Assembly (NCBI GenBank): GCA_937976315.1
Contig: CALJRR010000003.1
Coordinates: 1 to 5,503 of the forward strand
From: an uncultured Candidatus Saccharibacteria bacterium
Lineage (GTDB): Bacteria > Patescibacteriota > Saccharimonadia > Saccharimonadales > Saccharimonadaceae
DNA length: 5,503 bases
Reading direction: 5' to 3'
Of the stretch, positions 1 to 5,235 are shown piece by piece. Made by a program: the position numbers and the translations under genes. Numbering within the stretch: position 1 is the first letter of the stretch; every line of letters starts with the position of its first letter. The notes under the pieces are model-generated. The model worked only from the letters and a program-made list of their open reading frames with translations. It did not search any database and had not been told where the DNA came from.

Positions 1-404
1 TTTACTGCAGTTTGGGCGATGGCGAGCTGGATGAAGGGAATATTTGGGAAGCGGCGATGTTTGCGAAAAAATATAATCTGTCGAATTTGATTGCGATTGT
101 TGATAGAAATAATATTCAGATTGGTGGCGATACGGAAAAGGTGATGCCGCTAGGTGATTTGGCGGATAAATGGCGAAGTTTTGGCTGGGATGCGCAGGAG
201 ATTGACGGACATAATCATTCGGCAATAATTCAAGCGATTGATAAGGCAAAGAATTCTCGTCAGCCGAGCGTAATAATCGCGCATACAATTCCTGGTCGTG
301 GCGTTGATTTTATGGAATATGATTACCGTTGGCACGGAAAATCTCCAAACGCCGGGGAGGCGGAGCGGGCGCTTGCTCAATTGAGTGAAGGAGGCAGCGA
401 ATGA
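1..404 (+). CDS. tktN: Transketolase N-terminal (TPP-binding) subunit, 5'-truncated by window edge
   Basis: This is the 3' part of the N-terminal half of a split transketolase, which binds thiamine diphosphate and Mg2+ and transfers two-carbon ketol units between sugar phosphates in the non-oxidative pentose phosphate pathway. The first full codon is at 3, and the frame is open to the edge (YCSLGDGELDEG...), so the gene begins upstream. The last 133 residues are visible, against roughly 270-280 usual for stand-alone N subunits. The TPP/metal motif is intact: GDGE at visible residues 5-8, then NN at 36-37 within IVDRNN. A WHGK segment (110-113) matches the conserved histidine region near the end of the domain. 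The gene ends in TGA at 402-404, overlapping the ATG of the C-terminal subunit by 4 nt. This implies translational coupling of two proteins that must assemble 1:1. Family assignment is firm; the cytosolic heteromeric assembly is inferred from the family. Confidence 0.93.
   Translation, partial: YCSLGDGELDEGNIWEAAMFAKKYNLSNLIAIVDRNNIQIGGDTEKVMPLGDLADKWRSFGWDAQEIDGHNHSAIIQAIDKAKNSRQPSVIIAHTIPGRGVDFMEYDYRWHGKSPNAGEAERALAQLSEGGSE
388..394 (+). promoter_or_regulatory. Strong Shine-Dalgarno site of tktC
   Basis: AAGGAGG lies inside the end of tktN, 6 nt before the ATG at 401. It fixes 401 as the start of tktC in preference to the in-frame ATG at 413, which would be 18 nt away. It also means the second subunit can load its own ribosomes as well as those terminating at 404. 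Confidence 0.85.
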
Positions 405-1363
405 GTTTCTTAATGGAGAATTGGCAGAATTCGGAGCTTGCGGCAATTCGGATGGGTTTTGGCGAAGGCTTGGTTGATATTGCGAAGAAAAATAATTTAG
501 TGGTGGCGTTGAGCGCGGATTTGATGGAAAGCGTTGGCTTTGGTAAGTTTCATGAGGAAATCGGGAAGCCGCGGGCAATTGAAGTTGGTGTGGCGGAGCA
601 AAATTTGGTTACCGTGGCGTCTGGATTGGCGGCTATGGGAAATATTCCGTTTGCGGCCAGTTATGCGGCATTTAGTCCGGGTCGCAACTGGGAGCAGATT
701 CGAACGACTATTTGTCTGAACAATCAGCCAGTTAAGTTGATAGGCTCTCATGCTGGGCTAAACGTTGGTCCGGACGGCGCAACGCATCAAATGCTGGAAG
801 ATATTGCGCTGATGCGAAGCTTGCCTAATATGGTGGTTTTGGCGCCCGGTGATGCTAATGAAGCCAAGCTAATGGCGGCGGCGATGGCTGGAGATAAACG
901 CCCAAACTACGTAAGATTGCCAAGAGAAAAAACACCGCTATTCCTGAATCAATCTACTTTTGAGATTGGAAAAAGTTATACGTTGAGGCGCGGTAAAGAT
1001 GTTGCCTTGTTTGGAACTGGCGTGATGACTTATCAATTACTGTTGGCAGCGGAAAAGTTAGCGAATGAATATGACATTCAGGCGGAAGTGATTCATTTTC
1101 CGACGATCAAGCCGCTGGACGAGGATGCGATACTTGACGCGGCTCAAAAATGCCAAGCTGTTATTACGGCGGAAGAAGGACAGATCGCTGGCGGATTTGG
1201 CTCAAGCGTGGCAGAAGTTCTTAGTGAGAATCTGCCTGTAAAGATGAAGCGAATCGGCGTTAATGATGCGTTTGGCGAGTCTGGTAAGATGTCTGAATTG
1301 TGGAAAAAGCACGGCTTGGATGTTTATTCAATTGTTCGTGGTGTTGTCAATTTTCTCCAGTAA
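401..1363 (+). CDS. tktC: Transketolase C-terminal subunit (pyrimidine-binding and C-terminal domains)
   Basis: This 320-aa protein supplies the second half of transketolase. Residues about 10-180 form the pyrimidine-binding domain and about 195-315 the transketolase C-terminal domain. E66 in EVGVAEQNL corresponds to the glutamate that activates the thiamine ring. GPDGATHQ (123-130, H129) matches the substrate-binding histidine motif, and RLPRE (172-176) carries the conserved arginine that contacts sugar phosphate. The C-terminal domain keeps the usual LFGTGVMT and EEGQIAGGFGSSVAE segments. The length is normal for split C subunits (about 310-330). DXS-type enzymes share this architecture but are normally single-chain, and the GDGEL..WHGK pattern of the partner fits transketolase better. 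A pyruvate dehydrogenase E1 beta role is less likely for the same reason. The gene overlaps tktN by 4 nt and ends with TAA at 1361-1363. Confidence 0.94.
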   Translation: MSFLMENWQNSELAAIRMGFGEGLVDIAKKNNLVVALSADLMESVGFGKFHEEIGKPRAIEVGVAEQNLVTVASGLAAMGNIPFAASYAAFSPGRNWEQIRTTICLNNQPVKLIGSHAGLNVGPDGATHQMLEDIALMRSLPNMVVLAPGDANEAKLMAAAMAGDKRPNYVRLPREKTPLFLNQSTFEIGKSYTLRRGKDVALFGTGVMTYQLLLAAEKLANEYDIQAEVIHFPTIKPLDEDAILDAAQKCQAVITAEEGQIAGGFGSSVAEVLSENLPVKMKRIGVNDAFGESGKMSELWKKHGLDVYSIVRGVVNFLQ

Positions 1364-1366
1364 AAA

Positions 1367-1401
1367 CCCGCCAGGAGCTACTATTCTCTTGGCATGGCGG
1401 G
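1367..1401 (+). other. Two mutually exclusive stem-loops after tktC
   Basis: Two stems compete for the same bases just after the tktC stop. Stem A pairs GCCAGGAG (1370-1377) with CTCTTGGC (1386-1393): 8 bp including one G-U, with an 8-nt loop. Stem B pairs CCCGCCA (1367-1373) with TGGCGGG (1395-1401): 7 perfect bp, 21-nt loop. No T-tract follows either stem (the next bases are CGGTAATTG), so this is not a textbook intrinsic terminator. It may protect the 3' end of the tkt mRNA or weaken read-through into fba. The 3' arm of stem A overlaps the -35 box of the fba promoter. The pairing is read directly; the function is inferred. Confidence 0.4.
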
Positions 1402-1417
1402 CGGTAATTGATATAAT
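1389..1417 (+). promoter_or_regulatory. Sigma70-type promoter of the fba-pfkB operon
   Basis: The -35 box is TTGGCA (1389-1394, 5 of 6 to consensus), the spacer is exactly 17 bp, and the -10 box is TATAAT (1412-1417, perfect). The predicted start is near 1424, giving a leader of about 19 nt that still contains the AGGGGG ribosome binding site (1433-1438). This is the best promoter in the window and separates the aldolase operon from tktNC. It implies strong constitutive or repressible expression. Confidence 0.8.
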
Positions 1418-1421
1418 TACC
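1403..1421 (+). promoter_or_regulatory. Operator-like palindrome covering the fba -10 box
   Basis: GGTAATT (1403-1409) and AATTACC (1415-1421) form a perfect 7-bp inverted repeat around a 5-bp centre (GATAT). The repeat spans the whole -10 hexamer at 1412-1417. A dimeric repressor bound here would block RNA polymerase. Because most of it lies upstream of the expected transcription start, it would act as DNA, not as an mRNA hairpin in transcripts from this promoter. The repeat is seen directly; the operator role is inferred, and no regulator gene is in the window. Confidence 0.5.
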
Positions 1422-1442
1422 ATAAGTATTTTAGGGGGCAGT

Positions 1443-2354
1443 ATGGGATTATCGATTTCAGAGATTCGGAAAAACACGACGCGGGCGCGTCATTTAATGC
1501 AGCGAACACGAGAGCAGCGTTTTGCGGTTGGGGCGTTTAATATTGACAATCAAGAGACGCTGATTGCGGTGGCGCGGGCGGCGCAAAAACTCCAATCACC
1601 AGTGTTGGTTGAGGTTTCTGACGCCGAAGTGAAGGCTATGGGTCTAGAGAACGTTCGCGATTTGGTGGACAATTATAAGGCTGAGTACGGAATTGAAATG
1701 TACTTGAATTTGGACCACGGACCGACGGTTGAGGGTTGTAAGCGAGCGATTGACGCTGGATATGAGTTTATCCATATAGACATTTCTCAGGCAAATCATG
1801 ACGCTTCTGATGAGGAAATTATTGCGAAGACTCGTGAAGTTGTTGAGTATGCCAAGTTTACTGGTGCGCTAGTGGAGTCTGAGCCGCATTATTTTGGCGG
1901 AAGTTCAAATGTTCATACGGAAGATATAAATTACGAGGAGATAAAAAAGACTTTCTCTACGCCAGAGGGTGCGCGTGCGTTTGTTGAGGCGACTGGAATT
2001 GATACTTTTGCGGCGGCGATTGGCAATTTGCATGGCAAATATCCAGTTCCGAAAGTGTTGGATTTGGATCTGTTGGCTGATATTCGTGAGGCGATTTATT
2101 GTCAGATTTCGTTACACGGTGGGTCTGGTACACCGCTGCATTATTTTGAGGACGCTGCGAAAATTGGCGTTTCTAAAATCAATATCAATTCTGATATGCG
2201 TTACGCTTTCCGAACGACTTTGGAGAAAACCTTGCGAGAAAATCCAAACGAGTACGCTATTGTTAAATTAATGCCGCCAGTTTATGCCGCTGTACAGGAA
2301 GTGGTGGAGTCGAAGATTAAGGCGTTTAATTCCGTGCGAAGGGCGGTGGTTTAA
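1443..2354 (+). CDS. fba: Class II (zinc) fructose-bisphosphate aldolase
   Basis: This 303-aa cytosolic TIM-barrel enzyme reversibly cleaves fructose 1,6-bisphosphate to dihydroxyacetone phosphate and glyceraldehyde 3-phosphate. Class II signatures are present in order: GAFNIDN near the N terminus (30-36), NLDHG (89-93; catalytic D91 and zinc ligand H92), GNLHGKYP (194-201; zinc ligand H197), LHGGSG (224-229; zinc ligand H225) and the phosphate-binding ININSD (246-251). The start at 1443 is chosen because AGGGGG lies 4 nt upstream, the promoter lies before it, and the protein then begins like its family; the frame is open back to 1263, but those 60 residues overlap tktC and look like shadow translation. 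One oddity: the mobile Z-loop region reads VESEPHYFGG (144-153), where relatives have an acidic-Leu-Gly-x-x-Gly-Gly pattern. Tagatose- or sedoheptulose-bisphosphate activity is also possible. It heads the operon and overlaps pfkB by 1 nt. Confidence 0.93.
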   Translation: MGLSISEIRKNTTRARHLMQRTREQRFAVGAFNIDNQETLIAVARAAQKLQSPVLVEVSDAEVKAMGLENVRDLVDNYKAEYGIEMYLNLDHGPTVEGCKRAIDAGYEFIHIDISQANHDASDEEIIAKTREVVEYAKFTGALVESEPHYFGGSSNVHTEDINYEEIKKTFSTPEGARAFVEATGIDTFAAAIGNLHGKYPVPKVLDLDLLADIREAIYCQISLHGGSGTPLHYFEDAAKIGVSKININSDMRYAFRTTLEKTLRENPNEYAIVKLMPPVYAAVQEVVESKIKAFNSVRRAVV

Positions 2355-3316
2355 TGGCAAAAATCATCACCGTTGGTGCGGCAATTCAAGATGTGTTTTT
2401 AAGTCAATCAGACGCACTGACGCCAGTTTGCGAAAGTCCAGAACATTGTTTTGCACGACTGGATTTGGGGGCGAAAGCCGACGTAAACCAGATTCATTTT
2501 TCGACTGGTGGTGGAGCTACAAACGCCGCGGTAACGTTTTCCAGGCAAGGGCATTATGCTAGCTTTATGGGTGCAATTGGACATGACCCGGCAGGGCAAG
2601 CGGTAATTGCGGATTTGGATAAGGAAAATATTGACACGCATTTGGTGCGATATTCACCAAAATACAGTACGGGATATTCGGTGTTACTATTGGCTTCAAA
2701 TGGCGAGCGAACAATATTGACATACCGCGGCGCTTCGACGCATTATCATGAGGCGGATTTTGATTTGTCTGAAGAGGACGCGGATTGGCTATACGTTTCA
2801 ACTTTAGCGGGAAATATGCCGATGCTTCATAAATTATTCCAACAAGCCAAGCGTCGCGATATGAAAATTTGCTTCAATCCTGGAAAGAAAGAATTGGCGC
2901 AAAAGGATAAATTGCTGGGACTTTTGTCTGATGTTGACGTTTTAACTCTGAACAAAGAAGAAATGCAGCAATTGGTGTCTGGCGAGGATTTAGAAGTCTT
3001 GGTTAGGAGAGGTTTGAGATTAGTTCCGGTCGTTTTAGTGACGGACGGCGTAAATGGCTCAATCGCAAGCGACGGAAAAACTATTGTGCGAGCGCTGATG
3101 TACGACGACAGACCGTCAATTGACAGAACTGGCGCTGGAGATGCGTTTGCGTCGGGATTTTTGAGTGAATGGGCGCGAAGTGGCAATTTGAAAAACTCTG
3201 TGATTATGGGCAGCGCGAATGCTAGTTCGGTGGTTATGAAAATTGGAGCAAAGGCTGGAATTTTATATGCTGGCACAGTACTTCACGCTATGCCAATTCA
3301 AGAAAGGGAATTATAA
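2354..3316 (+). CDS. PfkB-family carbohydrate (ribokinase-like) kinase
   Basis: This 320-aa kinase would phosphorylate a sugar, sugar phosphate or nucleoside with ATP in the cytosol. PfkB signature 1 is seen as GGGATNAAV (52-60), followed by GAIGHDPAGQAV (73-84), a typical substrate-lid region. The ATP side carries LTLNKEEMQQL (197-207) and VTDGVNGS (229-236). Signature 2, DRTGAGDAF (257-265), has the anion-hole glycines and the catalytic base D263. The length matches ribokinase/PfkB enzymes (about 300-330). The start ATG at 2354 overlaps the fba TAA (TAATG) and has GGTGG 4 nt upstream. Being directly after an aldolase suggests it could make the aldolase's ketose bisphosphate (a phosphofructokinase-like job), but ribokinase, fructokinase and adenosine kinase look alike at this level, so no symbol is given. 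Confidence 0.9.
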   Translation: MAKIITVGAAIQDVFLSQSDALTPVCESPEHCFARLDLGAKADVNQIHFSTGGGATNAAVTFSRQGHYASFMGAIGHDPAGQAVIADLDKENIDTHLVRYSPKYSTGYSVLLLASNGERTILTYRGASTHYHEADFDLSEEDADWLYVSTLAGNMPMLHKLFQQAKRRDMKICFNPGKKELAQKDKLLGLLSDVDVLTLNKEEMQQLVSGEDLEVLVRRGLRLVPVVLVTDGVNGSIASDGKTIVRALMYDDRPSIDRTGAGDAFASGFLSEWARSGNLKNSVIMGSANASSVVMKIGAKAGILYAGTVLHAMPIQEREL

Positions 3317-3795
3317 TGGCGCAAAATTTGGGGAAATTGTTGGGCGGTGATGTGAAAAAGCGTCGAGCATTAACCGAGCTTAGGCAGATGACTAGAGATG
3401 ATAGTGATGTGCGATTGATTGCGGAAATATTGGCTAGGGCGCACTCGATTATTCGCTCTCTAGGCTTGGATCCGTCAAACGCTACGGCGGAAGAAATTTA
3501 TCAATCACTAATGGCTATTGCGCCGAAAGTGGACAAATGGGCACCGTTCAAGGCTTCTGAATGGGTGCTTTTGGACGTTGATGGTCAAGTGATTTCATTT
3601 AATCCGATTGACATTATAAATAACTATCACTGTCAGTTGCCTCTGGGAAAACAGCAAACAACGTATGGTAAGCGAGGTCTGGGATTTGAGATTACGCGCC
3701 GATATAAAAACCACCGGCGCACGTACAATCCAGCCGTAGAGCGAGTGGTTTGCCAGGGTGGAATTTGTTGGATTGAGCCGAAAACTAAGAAATAA
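3316..3795 (+). CDS. Conserved-looking hypothetical protein, third gene of the fba operon
   Basis: I do not recognise this 159-aa protein. The N-terminal part (1-70) is rich in charged residues and likely helical, with a stretch around 30-50 (DVRLIAEILARAHSIIRSLG). Residues 75-105 (KASEWVLLDVDGQVISFNP) look like beta strands. The C-terminal part is basic (GKRGLGFEITRRYKNHRR, 118-135) and ends with a CQGGICWIEP segment (146-155) holding two cysteines four residues apart. There is no signal peptide or membrane segment, so it is probably cytosolic; the basic patch could bind nucleic acid or phosphate, but that is speculation. The gene is real on context: its ATG shares one base with the pfkB stop (TAATG), AAGGGA lies 6 nt upstream, and codon use resembles its neighbours. 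Its TAA (3793-3795) directly abuts the stop of the opposing LOG gene. Confidence 0.8.
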   Translation: MAQNLGKLLGGDVKKRRALTELRQMTRDDSDVRLIAEILARAHSIIRSLGLDPSNATAEEIYQSLMAIAPKVDKWAPFKASEWVLLDVDGQVISFNPIDIINNYHCQLPLGKQQTTYGKRGLGFEITRRYKNHRRTYNPAVERVVCQGGICWIEPKTKK

Positions 3796-4464
3796 TTATC
3801 GGTCGCAACAAGTTCGCTGATTTTTGATCAAGTTAACTACTTCTGGGATATCTTCGGTAATTGTGTAGATTTTTTCATCGCCGTCAGAAATCAGCTTATT
3901 TGGAAGCATATTTTCGCGCACAAAATCATCCCATTTGCCCCAGAATTTTTTATCAAACAGGACAATTGGCACTGGCGCCATTTTCTTAGTTTGCGTCAAT
4001 GTGATAATCTCACAAATTTCATCCATTGTACCGAATCCGCCAGGGAAACAAACGTACGCGTCAGCCAGAAGTGTCATAACGATTTTTCGTGGTGCGAAGT
4101 GCGTGAATGCGAACGAATCTGTTGTGTAGCTGTTTAAGGATTGCTCGTGCGGCAAGCGAATGTTGAATCCGACTGATTTTCCGCCAGCTTCCATAGCACC
4201 GCGGTTTGCCGCTTCCATAATTCCGCCACCGCCGCCGGTGATAATTGTGTAACCTTCTTTAGCTAATTGAAACGCTAAGTCTTTGGCTTTTTGATAATAT
4301 TCGTTATCTTCAGTTATCCTGGCCGACCCAAAAAAAGTTACGGTTTTATGATATTTTTGGAGAATTTCATAGCCGGCATGAATCTCGTCATCAACTTTTC
4401 CTAGTCTGAACATTGCAGCCTGAAGCTGTAATTCGCGCGGAATACAAACATTTTTCGGTGTCAT
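3796..4464 (-). CDS. LOG-family (TIGR00730-type) nucleotide phosphoribohydrolase
   Basis: This 222-aa Rossmann-fold protein belongs to the LYSINE DECARBOXYLASE-like/LOG family. Characterised members hydrolyse nucleoside 5'-monophosphates to a base and ribose 5-phosphate, including cytokinin riboside monophosphates; despite the old name they are not decarboxylases. Visible motifs: TVTFFGSARI (41-50), the glycine-rich ITGGGGGIMEAANRGA (75-90), APRKIVM (124-130, with the conserved R-K pair) and the signature PGGFGTMDE (141-149), whose glutamate is catalytic in the family. The N-terminal 40 residues form a helical extension typical of the longer subgroup. The ATG at 4464 is supported by AGGA 5 nt upstream on the minus strand and by its own promoter. 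The natural substrate in this organism is unknown; release of ribose 5-phosphate would feed the transketolase pathway, which is only suggestive. Its stop abuts that of the convergent gene. Confidence 0.88.
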   Translation of the reverse strand: MTPKNVCIPRELQLQAAMFRLGKVDDEIHAGYEILQKYHKTVTFFGSARITEDNEYYQKAKDLAFQLAKEGYTIITGGGGGIMEAANRGAMEAGGKSVGFNIRLPHEQSLNSYTTDSFAFTHFAPRKIVMTLLADAYVCFPGGFGTMDEICEIITLTQTKKMAPVPIVLFDKKFWGKWDDFVRENMLPNKLISDGDEKIYTITEDIPEVVNLIKNQRTCCDR

Positions 4465-4477
4465 CGTTATCCTTTTT

Positions 4478-4514
4478 ATTTTATGATTTTAACTTTATTA
4501 CTATATCATAAAAT
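4478..4514. promoter_or_regulatory. 10-bp perfect inverted repeat around the LOG transcription start
   Basis: ATTTTATGAT (4478-4487) and ATCATAAAAT (4505-4514) are exact reverse complements, 17 bp apart. One arm lies in the promoter spacer, touching the -10 box, and the other lies in the leader just after the predicted start. A transcript from this promoter would contain only one arm, so protein binding to DNA is a better reading than an RNA hairpin. The local sequence is AT-rich, which raises the chance of coincidence. The operator role is inferred. Confidence 0.4.
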
Positions 4515-4528
4515 GCCTATGGTTACAA
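4500..4528 (-). promoter_or_regulatory. Promoter of the LOG-family gene
   Basis: On the minus strand, TTGTAA (-35, 4523-4528) and TATAGT (-10, 4500-4505) are separated by exactly 17 bp. The predicted start is near 4493, giving a leader of about 29 nt with the AAGGA ribosome binding site (complement of 4470-4474). Both boxes match consensus in 4-5 of 6 positions. Confidence 0.6.
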
Positions 4529-4532
4529 TACA

Positions 4533-4561
4533 TTGACGGCAAATAATCCATCATATACAAT
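4533..4561 (+). promoter_or_regulatory. Promoter of the membrane protein gene
   Basis: TTGACG (4533-4538, 5 of 6) and TACAAT (4556-4561, 5 of 6) are separated by exactly 17 bp. The predicted start is near 4568, leaving a leader of about 20 nt that includes the GGAGG site. It is divergent from the LOG promoter, with the two -35 boxes 4 bp apart. Confidence 0.7.
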
Positions 4562-4578
4562 CAAAGCACAATCTAAAT

Positions 4579-4583
4579 GGAGG
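4579..4583 (+). promoter_or_regulatory. Shine-Dalgarno site of the membrane protein gene
   Basis: GGAGG lies 4 nt before the ATG at 4588 and fixes that codon as the start; there is no other in-frame start close to it. Confidence 0.75.
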
Positions 4584-4587
4584 TTTC

Positions 4588-5187
4588 ATGGAAAACAAAT
4601 CAACGGCTAATAAATGGCTGATCGCAGCGGTGATTGTTATGGGCATAATCATTGTTGCTATGGCTACTTGGATAATTGCTGGCGCTGTGTATAAAGATAA
4701 GGATTCTAGCGCTTCGGTAAAAAGTAGCCAGACAAAGAAGGATTCATCTGATTCACTGGAAAAAACTCGCGGTGAAGGCGAGGAGCCGTCAAATGAGGCA
4801 AAGAAAGAGTATAAAGATTTCCGAACCAAAGGCGACGGCACGGGCATTCGTTTAACTTCAGCAAGCGATGTTGATAAATTGGATATTGACAGTTCTTTGA
4901 AGAAGTTCTTGAAGTCTAAAGTTGGTCAGCCAATCCCAGAACGTGAGGGTTCTGTATATGAGCCAATCATTGACCGTGCATACGGAAAATATGCGGCAGT
5001 ATATGGCTTGACAAACGCTTATACTATTATCGGACCAAAGAACAGCACTGGTGAAATTGCAATTGTTGCGGGCACACAGCAAGGCGGCATGCCATGCTCA
5101 GATTTGAAGTCGGCGTCGGTTCCGAGTCGTTTGGTTGACGGCAAATGTGAAGTTTCTGGCTCGTCTCAAACCTATAATCAAGACTAG
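4588..5187 (+). CDS. Single-pass membrane protein of unknown function
   Basis: This 199-aa protein is not recognised. A short N-terminal tail (MENKSTANKW) precedes one strong hydrophobic helix at about residues 11-34 with no signal peptidase motif, so it is best read as a membrane anchor with the remainder outside the cell. Residues 36-80 are a low-complexity linker rich in Ser, Lys, Asp and Glu. A compact domain follows (about 83-190), containing ASDVDKLDIDSSLKKFLKSKVG, then AYGKYAAVYGLTNAYTIIGP and a glycine-rich TQQGGMPCSDL. Two cysteines in this domain (C170 and C187) could form a disulfide outside the membrane. It has its own promoter and stands alone between the divergent LOG gene and uvrB, 27 nt before the uvrB start. 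Surface-anchored proteins of this layout are common in small host-associated bacteria, but no specific role can be assigned. Confidence 0.8.
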   Translation: MENKSTANKWLIAAVIVMGIIIVAMATWIIAGAVYKDKDSSASVKSSQTKKDSSDSLEKTRGEGEEPSNEAKKEYKDFRTKGDGTGIRLTSASDVDKLDIDSSLKKFLKSKVGQPIPEREGSVYEPIIDRAYGKYAAVYGLTNAYTIIGPKNSTGEIAIVAGTQQGGMPCSDLKSASVPSRLVDGKCEVSGSSQTYNQD

Positions 5188-5197
5188 TTTTCATAAA

Positions 5198-5208
5198 TAT
5201 AGTAAAAT
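5198..5208 (+). promoter_or_regulatory. Overlapping -10 elements for uvrB, implying a leaderless mRNA
   Basis: TATAGT (5198-5203) and TAAAAT (5203-5208) are two overlapping -10-like hexamers. Starts about 7 nt downstream would fall at 5210-5215, at or just before the GTG start codon at 5215. No convincing -35 box is visible at 16-18 bp upstream. The element also contains an in-frame TAA (5203-5205), so uvrB cannot begin farther upstream. Confidence 0.45.
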
Positions 5209-5235
5209 AGAGAGGTGAATAAATTTCGCCTCTCT
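5209..5235 (+). promoter_or_regulatory. Stem-loop enclosing the uvrB start codon
   Basis: AGAGAGGTGAA (5209-5219) pairs with TTCGCCTCTCT (5225-5235): 11 bp with one G-U pair and a 5-nt loop. The GTG start codon (5215-5217) is buried in the stem, which is followed by the pyrimidine run TCTTCTTC. In read-through RNA from the upstream gene it would hide the start codon or might act as a weak terminator. In RNA starting at about 5215 the outer stem could not form. The pairing is direct; the function is inferred. Confidence 0.5.

Noticed and set aside
12..14. TTG as a start codon for tktN
   Set aside because: The frame stays open to the window edge with the expected transketolase residues before GDGE, so this codon is an internal leucine.
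150..578. 142-codon open frame on the minus strand across the tktN-tktC junction
   Set aside because: Antisense to two strongly conserved enzyme genes, with no family resemblance or supporting ribosome site.
1263..1442. Longer N-terminal extension of the aldolase (60 residues)
   Set aside because: It would overlap tktC by about 100 bp and contain the promoter and ribosome binding site; the family N terminus fits the ATG at 1443.
2827..3276. 149-codon open frame on the minus strand inside the kinase gene
   Set aside because: It lies wholly antisense to a PfkB gene with intact motifs, is low in recognisable features, and has no matching start signals; it is a shadow frame.
3760..3840. Bidirectional intrinsic terminator at the convergent junction
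   Set aside because: Only 4-bp complementary segments (CCGA/TCGG) and short AT palindromes were found; none has a GC-rich stem with a T-tract.
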